DNA from: Sphingomonas faeni
GTDB taxonomy: Bacteria; Pseudomonadota; Alphaproteobacteria; Sphingomonadales; Sphingomonadaceae
Direction of reading: 5' to 3'
Assembly (NCBI RefSeq): GCF_030817315.1
Contig: NZ_JAUSZF010000001.1
Span: 250,501 to 314,500 of the forward strand
Length of the DNA: 64,000 nucleotides
This document shows, in pieces, positions 20,690-29,709 of this stretch. Under the pieces are notes generated by a model. That model did not search any database. It saw nothing but the letters and a program-made list of their open reading frames with translations, and had not been told where the DNA came from. Every line of letters starts with the position of its first letter. The stretch's first letter is position 1. A program made the position numbers and the translations under genes.

Positions 20690-22415
20690 ATGACGCTCTA
20701 CACCCGTTTTGCCGCGCACATCGACGCGGCGCTCGACACCCTGACCGCGGCGGGCACGCTGCCGGCGGGGCTCGACCGCAGGAACGTCACGGTCGAGCCG
20801 CCGCGCGACACCAGCCACGGCGATCTCGCGACCAACGCCGCGATGGTCCTCGCCAAGCCCGCCAAGACCAACCCGCGCGTGCTGGCCGACGCACTGGTCG
20901 CCGAATTGTCGAAGCTTGAGGACGTCGCCTCGGCCAGCGTCGCCGGCCCGGGCTTCATCAACATGAAGCTGACCGACGACGCATGGCGCGCGGAACTCGC
21001 CGCGATCCCCGGCGGCGGGCGCCGATTATGGTCGCTCGAAGCAAGGCGCGGGGATCACCGTCAACATCGAATATGTCTCGGCCAATCCGACCGGACCGAT
21101 GCACATGGGGCATTGCCGCGGCGCGGTCGTCGGCGATGCACTCGCCAGCCTGCTCGAGTTCGCCGGCCACAAGGTGATCCGCGAATATTACGTCAACGAT
21201 GCCGGCGGCCAGGTCGATGTGCTCGCGCGCTCGGTCCACCTCCGCTACCGCGAGGCGCTCGGCGAGACCGTCGAGATCCCCGAGGGCCTGTATCCCGGCG
21301 ACTATCTCGTCCCCGTCGGCCAGTCGCTCGCGAAGGAATTCGGCGACCGCTACGTCGGCGCGCCCGAGGGCGAATGGCTGGTCGTCTTCCGCACGCAGGC
21401 GGTCGCCGCGATGATGGTGATGATCCGCGCCGATCTTGCACTTCTCGGGATCGAGCACGAGGTGTTCGCCTCGGAAGCCGAGCTTCAGGCTGCGAAGAAG
21501 CCGGACGCGGCCGAGGCGGAACTGCGGTCGCGCGATCTCGTCTACGACGGCGTGCTCGAAGCACCGAAGGGCGAGACGCCCGACGATTGGGAGCCGGTCG
21601 AGCTGCCGCTGTTCCGCTCGACGCAGTTCGGCGACGATCAGGATCGCCCGATCAAGAAGTCGAACGGGTCGTGGACCTATTTCGGCGCCGATCTCGCCTA
21701 TCATTTCCAGAAGAGTCAGAGCGCCGATCAGCTGATCGACATCTGGGGCGCGGATCATGGCGGTACGGTCAAGCGGATCGTCGCGGCGGTGGCGGCGCTG
21801 ACCGGCGGCAAGACGCGGTTCGACGTCAAGCTCGTCCAGATGGTCCGGCTGTTGCGCAACGGCGAGCCGGTCAAGATGTCGAAGCGGTCGGGCAACTTCG
21901 TCACGCTGGCCGACGTCGTGCGCGAAGTCGGCAAGGACGTCGTGCGCTTCACGATGCTGACGCGGCGGTCCGACGCGCAGATGGACTTCGACTTCGCCAA
22001 GGTGGTCGAGGCGTCGAAGGACAATCCGGTTTTCTACGTCCAGTACGCACACGCTCGCATCGCATCGCTGCACCGGCGTGCGGAAGAGGCGGGAATTACG
22101 CCGATTGCGGCCGACCTGTCCCGGCTTGATACGGACGAACTGGCACTCGTTCAGCTTGCGGCGCAATTTCCGCGGCTTGTCGAGATCGCCTCGACGGCCC
22201 GCGAGCCACATAGAATTGCATTCTATCTCTACGACTTGGCGGCGGCGTTCCATGCGCTGTGGAACGTCGGCAACGACCGTCCCGATCGCCGTTTCCTGGT
22301 GATCGAGGATCCGCAGGCCACTGCGGCACGGCTTTTCTTGGCATCCGCGATAGGGCAGATTATCCGCAACGGCCTCGCGATCATGGGCGTCGAGGCGGTT
22401 TCGGAGATGAAGTGA
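20690..22415 (+). CDS. argS: Arginyl-tRNA synthetase ArgS, with one extra base
   Basis: Charges tRNA-Arg. Residues 1-105 are in one frame (TLYTRFAAHIDAALDTL, PPRDTSHGDLATNAAM), the rest in another. The break is in the CCCCGGCGGCGGGCG run at about 21007-21020; removing one base gives AAGADYGRSKQGAGITVNIEYVSANPTGP and a 574-residue enzyme. HIGH-box HMGH and the KMSKR-box VKMSKRSGN are intact. Since ArgS is essential, the extra base is probably an error. The stop overlaps the next gene by one base (TGATG). Confidence 0.93.
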
Positions 22416-23134
22416 TGGCCGACCATATGGATCTGCGCGAGGAAGACCGGCTTCCCTGGCTCGAAACCGTCGAGCCGGACGAGCAGGACACCGTCGGCAT
22501 CGGCCGCGTGATCGCGTTTGTCGTGCTCGGCCTCGCGGTGCTCGCGGCCATCATCTTCGGCATCTATGCGCTGCAAGAGCGCACGCCCACGGGCGATGGC
22601 CAGCTGATCGCCGCGCCGGCAGGCGAGTATAAGGTCAAGCCGGACGATGCTGGTGGCCTGAAGGTCAAGGGTGAGGGCGAGTCGGCGATCGCGACCAGCG
22701 CGGGCAAGTCGGGCAACGGCGCGATCGACCTTCGCGGCGTGCCCGAGGCACCGGTCGCAGGCACGCGGGCGGTCGCTCCCAAGGCGGACGATGCGGCGGG
22801 TCGCAATGCGGTCGCGCAAGTGCCGGCATCAGGTGGCCGGCTGGTCGCGGCGGCCCCGTTGGCGCCATCGACGCCCAACGGCGCCGGCACGGCCACCGGT
22901 GGGTCGCTGGTCCAGTTGGGCGCCTATCCCAGCGAAGCGGTCGCCAATGCGGCATGGGCCAATTTCTCGAAGCGGTTCGCGTATGTCGGCGCCCTCGGCA
23001 AGTCGGTCCAGCCGGTCGCAACTGGTGGCCGCACCCTGTATCGCCTGCGCGTGAACGCGGGCAGCGCGGACCAGGCCGCGGATATCTGCGGTCGGTTGCG
23101 TGTTGCCGGCGAAACCTGCTTCGTCGCGAGCTGA
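22415..23134 (+). CDS. Membrane-anchored SPOR domain protein
   Basis: 239 residues: a cytoplasmic N-terminus of about 30 residues, one transmembrane helix (GRVIAFVVLGLAVLAAIIFGIYAL), a periplasmic linker rich in Ala/Gly/Pro and a C-terminal SPOR domain starting at GGSLVQLGAYPSEAVANAAW. Likely a septal peptidoglycan-binding protein. An SPOR gene directly behind argS is, from memory, a common sphingomonad arrangement, often followed by nagZ and scpAB; those genes are not found here. The start is the ATG in the argS TGATG. Confidence 0.85.
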   Translation: MADHMDLREEDRLPWLETVEPDEQDTVGIGRVIAFVVLGLAVLAAIIFGIYALQERTPTGDGQLIAAPAGEYKVKPDDAGGLKVKGEGESAIATSAGKSGNGAIDLRGVPEAPVAGTRAVAPKADDAAGRNAVAQVPASGGRLVAAAPLAPSTPNGAGTATGGSLVQLGAYPSEAVANAAWANFSKRFAYVGALGKSVQPVATGGRTLYRLRVNAGSADQAADICGRLRVAGETCFVAS

Positions 23135-23443
23135 GCGTGACGGCTAACCGGGAAGGACCCGTCCGGTCCGGTTGAGGGTGAGCTAGCTGACGAGGATCGA
23201 CGTTCGGCGATTTCGGCCGCTACGATCGAATACGCGTGTTACGCCGGATTGGTTCGCCATTTACCTTTAAGAGCAGGCAAATCCTGTTTTCCCGGGAAGG
23301 CCGGGATCCAGACCCGGCTCGCTCGTAAGGGCGCGCTGAGAAGGCGATGTCCTGACGCAACGGGGTGGCGACGTCGGTCTGCGCGATCGGTGGCAAGGCT
23401 CCGGCTAAAAATCGCGTGTCCCTCGCGATCGATCCTGTCCACC

Positions 23444-23483
23444 GCTGATCATCTCACTGCTGATCATCTCACTGCTGATCATC
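23444..23483. repeat. 15-base tandem repeat
   Basis: The unit GCTGATCATCTCACT occurs 2.7 times with no mismatches. Each unit holds a TGATCA palindrome. Confidence 0.85.
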
Positions 23484-23525
23484 GTGCAGGTTTCCGCCTG
23501 ACGGTCTTGTTCTCCCGTGAAACTT

Positions 23526-23603
23526 GTTCTCTTGCGAAAGCGGGAGCCAGGGTACCAAGCGCAGCCCATGTGGTCCTGGGCTCCCGCTTTCGCGGGAGAA
23601 CAG
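23526..23603. repeat. GCGAAAGCGGGAG-type inverted repeat
   Basis: Arms TTCTCTTGCGAAAGCGGGAGCCAGG and CCTGGGCTCCCGCTTTCGCG pair over a short loop. The same family is found at 27219-27262, 38749-38843, 38876-38954 and 41861-41915. A degenerate half lies near 23284-23316. Confidence 0.75.
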
Positions 23604-24006
23604 CGGAAATTCGGGTTGCACATGGACGGCGGCAAGCGCGGACGCCGCTTACAAAACAGTTTGCTGCCGAAGCCGGAGAACCCGGAGCAACGTCCGCCAC
23701 GATAGATATAAATAGCGTTCAGGACGGTAACACTGGGGAGAAGGTTGTCGCGACCGCCTACGTCCCAGGTCGGAGAACGTCCGGCGCTTCCCATATTCGG
23801 GCGGAAACAATAACCGACTGATTACGGGTTTCGCGGCAAAGCCGCTATCAGCGGCCAGTCTGCTATCAGGCCAGCCTGCTATCAGAGGAACGTGTAGCGC
23901 GAGTTGCAATCTGGCCGTCTCCGACCATGCAAGCTATTCTTGAGGCCGAGCGCTTCACAAGTGCGGTCGGCACACAAAACCCATGGCCGATCTTCGCCTA
24001 TACGAT

Positions 24007-24276
24007 CTAGACCGTACGACGATGCTTCCCGCCGTACTTACGCCCGATATAGTCGCCGATCTGCGCGACCTCGGTGGCGGCTGCGCGCGCACCGTCCATC
24101 TGGCAGGGCAGCGGATCATTGTCGTGATTGGCGACCCGAGCCTGGACCTTGTCGCACAACTCCTCGATGTCTGCGCGCGACAGAATGTTCTTCTCGCGCA
24201 GCAGGCATATCAGGCTCTGCAGGATGACGAGGTTCTTGTCCTCGGGATCCGCTTCGAGTTTCAGGGACGTTGCCAT
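24007..24276 (-). CDS. Small conserved-looking cytoplasmic protein, function unknown
   Basis: 89 residues starting MATSLKLEADPEDKNLVILQ, mostly helical and charged, with no signal or membrane segment. The start is fixed by GGAGAGAG just upstream of the ATG at 24276. The frame is open 13 codons further but without a ribosome site. A plus-strand frame over the same bases (23983-24372) has no ribosome site and a composition unlike a protein. No family recognised. Confidence 0.65.
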   Translation of the reverse strand: MATSLKLEADPEDKNLVILQSLICLLREKNILSRADIEELCDKVQARVANHDNDPLPCQMDGARAAATEVAQIGDYIGRKYGGKHRRTV

Positions 24277-24546
24277 GATCTCTCTCCTTCGGCGTTTCCG
24301 ACAGACTATGCCCATCTACGGGGGTTGCAACCCCTAATACGCAAAACATACCGATTGCTCAAAATAATATGAACGACGTCAGTCGCACGAAGGGCTAGGC
24401 AAAACCCCGACGTACCGGATCGGGTATCGCTTGACCCTCCAGCGTCATGGCATCGATCCCGTCCGTGACGAGACGGAACGAACCGGCACCCGAAAGGCGA
24501 CCGGTTGCGGGGTGACGGAACGGCTCGGCGTGCTTATCTCTACGCG

Positions 24547-26859
24547 ATGTACAAACCAAAAGCCGGTCTTCCGACGCGCGAGCAGATCCTCGATTTCATC
24601 GCCAACTCCGACGTGCCCGCGGGCAAGCGCGAGATCGCCAAGGGCTTCGGGCTCAGCGCGCAGGACAAGATCGGGCTCAAGGCCCTGCTCAAGGACATGG
24701 CCGACGAGGGGCTGATCGACAGCGCGCCCGGTCGCGCGTTTCACAAGATGGGCGGCATCCCGAAGGTGACGGTGCTGCGGATCGCGGACGTCGACGATGG
24801 CGGCAATGTCTGGGCGGTGCCGGAGCGTTGGGAAGCGGAGGGCGTGCCGCAGCCACGCTTGCGCGTCCGCGAGCGGAAGCGCGGTGCGCTCGGCGTCGGC
24901 GAGCGGATCCTCGCGCGGACCGAGGAAGCCGGGAACGGCTGGATCGCGCATCCGATGAAGGTGCTGGCGCCGGCGTCCGAGCAAGTCCTCGGCGTTTTGC
25001 GCGAGGAGGCCGGGCGGCTCTGGTTGACCGGCGTCGACAAGCGCGAGCGGCGCGAGTTCGCGGTGGCGGATGCGGGTGGCGCGGCACCGGGCGACCTCGT
25101 GCTGGCGGAACTCGCGGGCAAGCCGCCTAAGATCGCGGCGCGCGTGGTGTCGAAACTGGGCGATCCGTTCGCGGCACGCAGCTTCTCGCTGATCGCGATC
25201 CACAAGCTCGGCATTCCCGACGTGTTCTCGCAGGAGGCGCTCGACGAGGCCGAACGCGTGGCGAAATTGCCGCTTGGGGAGGGCCGCGAGGATCTGCGCG
25301 ACTTGCCGATCGTCGCGATCGATCCGGAGGACGCGCGCGATCACGACGACGCGGTCTGGGCGGAGGCGGACGACGATCCCTCGAATGCGGGGGGGTGGAA
25401 GGCGATCGTCGCGATCGCCGACGTCAGCTTCTACGTGCGGCCGAAGTCGGAGGTCGATCGCGAGGCGCGGCGGCGCGGGAACTCGGTCTATTTCCCCGAC
25501 CGCGTCGTGCCGATGCTGCCCGAGATCCTGTCGGCCGAGGTGTGCTCGCTGAAGGAAGGCGCGGACCGTGCCGCGCTCGCCTGCCATCTGCGGATCGGCA
25601 AGGACGGCTCGCTCAAGTCCTGGCGCTTTACGCGCGCCGTAGTGCGGATCGCGGCGAACCTCGCCTATGAAGAAGCGCAGGCGATCATCGACTCTTCCTC
25701 CCCTCCCGTCTTGCGGGAGGGGTCGGGGGAGGGCGGTGCGCCACTGGATGCAGCCCAGACTCAGGAAGCCCCTCCCCCGACCCCTCCCGTAGACGGGAGG
25801 GGAGATATGTTGCGTGTCCTCCAGCCCCTCTGGGCCTGTTGGCACGCGCTGGCGAAGGCCCGCGACGCTTGCGCACCACTCGATCTCGACCTCCCCGAAC
25901 GCCGGGTCGTACTCGACGAGAAGGGGCGCATCATGTCGGTGTCCCCGCGCGAACGGCTCGACGCACACCGGCTGATCGAGGACTACATGATCGCCGCCAA
26001 CGTCGCCGCCGCCAAGGCGCTCGAGGCGAAGAAGGCCCCCGTGATGTACCGCATCCACGAGCCACCCAGCCGCGAGAAGCTGGCGGCCCTCAAGGAATAT
26101 CTCGAGACGTTCGACGTGCCGTTCGCGCTCGGGCAGGTCATCCGCCCGGCCACCTTCAACCACATCATCGAGCGGATCGGCGACGCGGATTTCCGTCCTC
26201 AGGTGATGGAGCAGATCCTCCGCACCCAGACCCAGGCCTATTACGCGCCCGGCAATCACGGGCATTTCGGCCTCAGTCTCGGCAGTTACGCGCATTTCAC
26301 GTCGCCGATCCGGCGCTATGCCGATCTGCTCGTCCACCGCTCGCTCGTCTCCGCTTACGGGCTTGGCGAGGGCGGGTTGCCCGCCGACGACGCCGCCAAC
26401 ATGGAGTCGGTCGGCGAGATCATCAGCCGGCTCGAACGCCGCGCGATGGAGGCGGAACGCGACACCACCGACCGCTATGTCGCGGCGTTCCTCTCGGAGC
26501 GCGTCGGCCAGGTGATGGACGTGCGGATCACCGGCGTCACCAATTTCGGCTTCTTCGCGACGGTCGAGGGGATCGGCGGCGACGGCCTGATGCCGGTACG
26601 CGACCTGGGCGGTGAATATTTCCGCTTCGACGAGGGCGCGCGGACGTTGACCGGCGAGCATAGCGGTGACGTCTTCGCGCAAGGCCAGACGCTGGAGCTG
26701 CGACTGGCGGAAGCGAACCCGGTATCGGGCGCGCTTCGCTTCGAGATGCCGGAGGGCAAGGGCGCCGCACAGCCTCCCCGCGGCGGCCGCAAACCGGTGC
26801 GCGAGATCAAGCGGCGCGGTCGCCCGGCGAACATCCGCCATCAGGGAAAGCGGCGCTAG
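24547..26859 (+). CDS. rnr: Exoribonuclease R with an in-frame palindromic insert
   Basis: A processive 3'-5' exoribonuclease of the RNB family, acting on structured RNA. 770 residues: N-terminal winged helix (REQILDFIANSDVPAGKREIAKGFGLS), cold-shock-like domains, RNB catalytic domain (IAIDPEDARDHDDAVWAE with the Asp cluster, VVPMLPEILSAEVCSLKEG, HFTSPIRRYADLLVHRSL), an S1 domain (VMDVRITGVTNFGFFATVE) and a basic tail. Residues about 383-420 (SSSPPVLREGSGEGG to PPVDGRG) translate a palindromic element lying in a loop of the RNB domain before PLWACWHALAKARD. ATG 24547 gives the family N-terminus MYKPKAGLPT. Confidence 0.94.
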   Translation: MYKPKAGLPTREQILDFIANSDVPAGKREIAKGFGLSAQDKIGLKALLKDMADEGLIDSAPGRAFHKMGGIPKVTVLRIADVDDGGNVWAVPERWEAEGVPQPRLRVRERKRGALGVGERILARTEEAGNGWIAHPMKVLAPASEQVLGVLREEAGRLWLTGVDKRERREFAVADAGGAAPGDLVLAELAGKPPKIAARVVSKLGDPFAARSFSLIAIHKLGIPDVFSQEALDEAERVAKLPLGEGREDLRDLPIVAIDPEDARDHDDAVWAEADDDPSNAGGWKAIVAIADVSFYVRPKSEVDREARRRGNSVYFPDRVVPMLPEILSAEVCSLKEGADRAALACHLRIGKDGSLKSWRFTRAVVRIAANLAYEEAQAIIDSSSPPVLREGSGEGGAPLDAAQTQEAPPPTPPVDGRGDMLRVLQPLWACWHALAKARDACAPLDLDLPERRVVLDEKGRIMSVSPRERLDAHRLIEDYMIAANVAAAKALEAKKAPVMYRIHEPPSREKLAALKEYLETFDVPFALGQVIRPATFNHIIERIGDADFRPQVMEQILRTQTQAYYAPGNHGHFGLSLGSYAHFTSPIRRYADLLVHRSLVSAYGLGEGGLPADDAANMESVGEIISRLERRAMEAERDTTDRYVAAFLSERVGQVMDVRITGVTNFGFFATVEGIGGDGLMPVRDLGGEYFRFDEGARTLTGEHSGDVFAQGQTLELRLAEANPVSGALRFEMPEGKGAAQPPRGGRKPVREIKRRGRPANIRHQGKRR
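25700..25802. repeat. Composite palindromic element 6, inside rnr
   Basis: Hairpins CCCTCCCGTCTTGCGGGAGGGG and CCCCTCCCGTAGACGGGAGGGG with arms TCGGGGGAGGGC / CCCCTCCCCCGA. Open in the rnr frame throughout. Confidence 0.87.
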
Positions 26860-26910
26860 GAATTGCGAAAACCCTCCGCGCTATGCGAGATCGGCGCGGG
26901 GGAAAATGCA

Positions 26911-27207
26911 ATGCGAGGACTTATCCTGGGCCGGTCGCGGCGTCGGATCGTAAGCGATTTCGTTGCGGCGAAGGCCACCGTGGCTGAACGCGCCATCGCC
27001 TATCAGGCCGAGGATGCCGGCATGTTTCGACGCCTGTGCGGCTACGGCGCGATCGTCGAAGACGGCGCAGGGCGCTATCATCTCGACGCTGGCAAGCTGG
27101 GCGCGTTTCGCGGTGCCGTGCGCCGGCGGGCCGCAGCGATCGCGGCGACGTCGGGAGTCGTCGCCAGTGCAGCCGCCGCAGCGATGGTGTTCGCGCTGGC
27201 GGAGTGA
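26911..27207 (+). CDS. Small protein with a C-terminal hydrophobic segment, function unknown
   Basis: 98 residues from ATG 26911 (GGGGGAAA just upstream). It begins MRGLILGRSRRRIVSDFVAAKATVAERAIAYQ, has a middle stretch resembling a short winged-helix (FRRLCGYGAIVEDGAGRYHLD) and ends with an Ala-rich hydrophobic helix. It lies 51 bases after rnr in the same direction and may be co-transcribed. The real start could be the ATG at 26863. No known family recognised. Confidence 0.6.
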   Translation: MRGLILGRSRRRIVSDFVAAKATVAERAIAYQAEDAGMFRRLCGYGAIVEDGAGRYHLDAGKLGAFRGAVRRRAAAIAATSGVVASAAAAAMVFALAE

Positions 27208-27218
27208 AGCTGGGCTAC

Positions 27219-27262
27219 GGCGGGAACCCAGACTGAGCTCCCGCCTCCACGGGAGAACAAGG
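27219..27262. repeat. Short hairpin repeat between two converging genes
   Basis: GGCGGGAACCCAGACTGAGCTCCCGCC with a second arm CCACGGGAGAAC. A short member of the GCGAAAGCGGGAG family in the convergent gap. Confidence 0.55.
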
Positions 27263-27298
27263 CGGCGGGTGCAGTCGCTGGATGAAGATCCCAGCCTA

Positions 27299-28456
27299 TC
27301 ACCCGACCGTAAAGCTCAGCCCCGCCTTCGCCACCAACCGATCGCGCAGTTTTGCGCCCATCAGTGCCCCCGGCGTCCAGATCCCGCCATCGCCCTCGAC
27401 GTCCTGCACGAGGCACAGCGCGGCCTCCGCGATCATCTTGCTGGTCGAGCCATAGCCGGGGTCGCGGTCGCCCGTCACCACCGCGTCGATCCGCTCGCCG
27501 TCCGGCATGATGCCGACGAACAACAGGTCGTAATGACCGGCGTCCCGCTCCGCCTTCGACGGCCCTTCGCCCGGCTTCGGCCCCTTGTCGCCGGCGAACG
27601 GATTGAACTTCGCGATCGCCTCGGCCGCCACCTTGCCGAGATCGCCCAGTCCCGCGACCATCATCTCGTCATAGACGAAGTCCGCGCCATACGCCTCGCC
27701 GAGCAGGAAGTTCGTGCGGTGGACGTTCTTGGTGTTGATCGGCGCCATCACGAACGGCGCGACCCAGGCCGAGATGGTCGTGTCGTATTCGGGGATCAGC
27801 CCGGTCGGCTGGTGCGGGCCGCTGAAACCCGGCGTCAGCGCGAATGGGCTGGTCAGCAGCTTGACGATGCCGGGATCGCGCGCGGCGGCGGCCAGCGTCG
27901 CCTTCAGGCTCGCCGCGGTGCCGCCCGAGAACGTGCCCTGCATTTTCCGCACGCGGCCTTTCACGCGCGGCGCGGGGGCGCCGAATTTGGCCTTCGCCGC
28001 CTCCTGCAACGTCAACACGCCGAGATCGAACGGGATCGAGTCGAACCCGCACGAGAACACGATCCGCGCGCCGGTCCGTGTCGCTTCGCCCTCATGCGCG
28101 TCGATCATGTGGCGCATCCATGCCGGCTCACCGCACAGGTCGACATACCCGGTCCCGGTCGCGGCGCAGGCGGCGACGAGGTCGGAGCCGTACAGCTGGT
28201 ACGGACCGACCGTGGAAATCACGACGGTGGCCCGCTCCGCCATCGCGCGGAGGCTCGCGGGAGTATCGGAATCGGCGGTGATCAGCGGCGTGTCGGCAGG
28301 CGCACCGATCAGGTCGCGGACCTCCTGCAACTTCGCCAGCGAACGCCCGGCCATCGCCCACCGAACACCCGCCGGATAGGTCTGGACGAGATATTCGGCG
28401 ACCAGCCGTCCGGTGAACCCGGTCGCGCCGTAGATGACGATATCGAAGTCGCGCAT
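27299..28456 (-). CDS. Saccharopine-dehydrogenase-like NAD(P)-binding oxidoreductase
   Basis: 385 residues. An N-terminal Rossmann fold (FDIVIYGATGFTGRLVAEYL), AGRSLAKLQEV, TVGPYQLYG and YVDLCGEPAWM match the family that includes trans-acting enoyl reductases and saccharopine dehydrogenase-like proteins; GFDSIPFDLGV is also typical. The substrate is unknown; most likely a soluble reductase of lipid or polyketide type. The ATG at 28456 is chosen because AGGAG lies seven bases upstream; an ATG two codons earlier is too close to that site. It is transcribed away from the TfoX-like gene. Confidence 0.85.
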   Translation of the reverse strand: MRDFDIVIYGATGFTGRLVAEYLVQTYPAGVRWAMAGRSLAKLQEVRDLIGAPADTPLITADSDTPASLRAMAERATVVISTVGPYQLYGSDLVAACAATGTGYVDLCGEPAWMRHMIDAHEGEATRTGARIVFSCGFDSIPFDLGVLTLQEAAKAKFGAPAPRVKGRVRKMQGTFSGGTAASLKATLAAAARDPGIVKLLTSPFALTPGFSGPHQPTGLIPEYDTTISAWVAPFVMAPINTKNVHRTNFLLGEAYGADFVYDEMMVAGLGDLGKVAAEAIAKFNPFAGDKGPKPGEGPSKAERDAGHYDLLFVGIMPDGERIDAVVTGDRDPGYGSTSKMIAEAALCLVQDVEGDGGIWTPGALMGAKLRDRLVAKAGLSFTVG

Positions 28457-28564
28457 ATCCATCTCCTGTTTCGCCGAGTTTGCGCGCCTGCGCACGTCGT
28501 CGCAAGTGAAACGCCATCGAAGGTGTGGCTCGCCATGCGCGCACCGATCTGCAAGGATCGCCCG

Positions 28565-28903
28565 ATGGCATCCGATCGCAACACCGTCGCGTTCATCGTC
28601 GACCAACTCGCCGGAGCCGGAGACGTCTCGGCCAAGCCGATGTTCGGCGAGTACGGCGTCTATTGCGACGGCCGGATGGTAGCGATGGTCTGCGACGACC
28701 AGTTGTTCGTGAAGCCGACCCCGGGCGGCCGCGCATTCGCAGGCGCGATCGACGAGGCCTCACCCTATCCAGGGGCGAAACCGTGCCTGCTGGTCGACGC
28801 CGACCGTTGGGACGACGCAGATTGGCTAGCCGATCTCGTCCGCATCTCGACTGCGGAATTGCCGCTGCCGAAACCGAAAAAGCCCAAGGTAAAGAAGGTC
28901 TAG
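28565..28903 (+). CDS. TfoX N-terminal domain protein
   Basis: 112 residues, a single TfoX_N-type domain: VAFIVDQLAGAGDVSAKPMFGEYGVYCDGRMVAMVCDDQLFVK, then a KPKKPKVKKV basic tail. Related domains occur in the Sxy/TfoX competence regulator, but stand-alone copies have no proven role. ATG 28565 follows AAGGA with seven-base spacing. The frame is open far upstream, antisense to the reductase, but that part is not protein-like. Confidence 0.8.
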   Translation: MASDRNTVAFIVDQLAGAGDVSAKPMFGEYGVYCDGRMVAMVCDDQLFVKPTPGGRAFAGAIDEASPYPGAKPCLLVDADRWDDADWLADLVRISTAELPLPKPKKPKVKKV

Positions 28904-29055
28904 GCGGATCGATGTTCAGCGGTTGCCGGTCATGACAGCCCAATAGCGCCGTCATCCCCGACTGGTTCGGCGGCTATCCCGGTCGAACGAGCGCGCCCGC
29001 CACGTCCCAAAACGCCACGATCTGCTTAACGCGTGAGTCCGAGAGCACGACTGCT

Positions 29056-29166
29056 CCCCCCTCCCTGGAAGGGAGGGGCCGGGGGTGGGTAGGGTTCCGC
29101 ATCAGGTAACATTAGCGACACAAGCGAGCCGACCCACCCCCAACCCCTCCCTTTCAGGGAGGGGGG
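29056..29166. repeat. Composite palindromic element 7
   Basis: CCCTTCC-type hairpins around GGGGGTGGGTAGGG and CCCACCCCCAACCCC arms. About 90% identical to element 8. Confidence 0.88.
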
Positions 29167-29184
29167 AAGAAAGATGGGACGCCG

Positions 29185-29281
29185 TCGGCGGAGGCCGGGG
29201 GCCAGGTGGAAAGGCCGTAGTAACGGAGCGCAGCCGTTGTCATCGACGTTTCCCAATTGGACCCCGGCCTCCGCCGGGGGG
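29185..29281. repeat. Long-hairpin repeat, copy 2
   Basis: Arms GGCGGAGGCCGGGGGCCAGG and CCAATTGGACCCCGGCCTCC with the inner GTAACGGAGCGCAG. Same family as 16287-16388 and 50635-50738. Confidence 0.8.
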
Positions 29282-29465
29282 GATGGTTGTTGGTTCGGTA
29301 CGATTACGGAACCAGTCCAGACCGACGGAGAAATTCTGGAACTGTCGCGAGCGGAACCTTGGCTCCCAAACACCTCGCAGCTTACCCCGGTCGAACGAGC
29401 GCCCCCCGCCACGTCCCGAAACGCCCCGATCTGCTTAACGCGGAAGCCTGAGAGTACGACTGCTT

Positions 29466-29574
29466 CCCCCCTCCCTGGAAGGGAGGGGCCGGGGGTGGGT
29501 AGGGTTCCACATCAGGTAACGTTAGCGACACAAGCAAGCCGACCCACCCCCAACCTCTCCCTTCTAGGGAGGGG
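29466..29574. repeat. Composite palindromic element 8
   Basis: The duplicated copy of element 7, with scattered substitutions in both hairpins and arms. Confidence 0.88.
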
Positions 29575-29709
29575 CGAAGAAAGGTGGTACCCCGGGCTCC
29601 ACCGGGGAGGTGATCGTTGGTCGGGTTTGATCACCGCCCCAGGCCGGTCCAGGGCGACCGAGAAATTGTGGCACTGCCGCGACCCGAAACAGCCGAACCC
29701 ATCAGAGCC

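Larger units (their letters stand above)
23135..24006. other. Gene-poor repeat-rich region
   Basis: No credible gene in about 870 bases. It contains a 15-base tandem repeat (23444-23483), two GCGAAAGCGGGAG hairpin repeats, and a TGCTATCAG-type direct repeat near 23850-23890. Open frames here mainly translate these repeats. It lies where nagZ would be expected in related genomes, so it may mark a rearrangement. Confidence 0.55.
28904..29709. repeat. Repeat-filled region with a degenerate tandem duplication
   Basis: No gene is supported. The stretch beginning GGTCGAACGAGCGC at 28981 recurs at 29391 (offset 410 bases). Both copies continue through CGATCTGCTTAACGCG into a composite palindrome (29056-29166 and 29466-29574). 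The first copy also carries a long-hairpin repeat (29185-29281) that is mostly absent from the second, where only a CCCCGGGCTCCACCGGGG remnant is seen. Confidence 0.8.

Noticed and set aside
23444-23483. CRISPR-like array
   Set aside because: Fewer than three units, no spacers, unit too short.
23405-23794. 129-codon minus-strand frame
   Set aside because: Translates hairpin and tandem repeats (MISSEMISSEMIS); no ribosome site.
23983-24372. Plus-strand frame opposite the small 24007-24276 gene
   Set aside because: The minus strand has a good ribosome site and better protein composition; both cannot be real.
24445-26841. 798-codon open frame antisense to rnr
   Set aside because: It is a GC-rich shadow of RNase R; composition is Arg/Asp/His-rich with no domain, while the plus strand has every RNase R motif.
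26963-28903. 646-codon plus-strand frame
   Set aside because: Most of it is antisense to the reductase gene; only the last 112 codons (TfoX-like) are protein-like and have a ribosome site.
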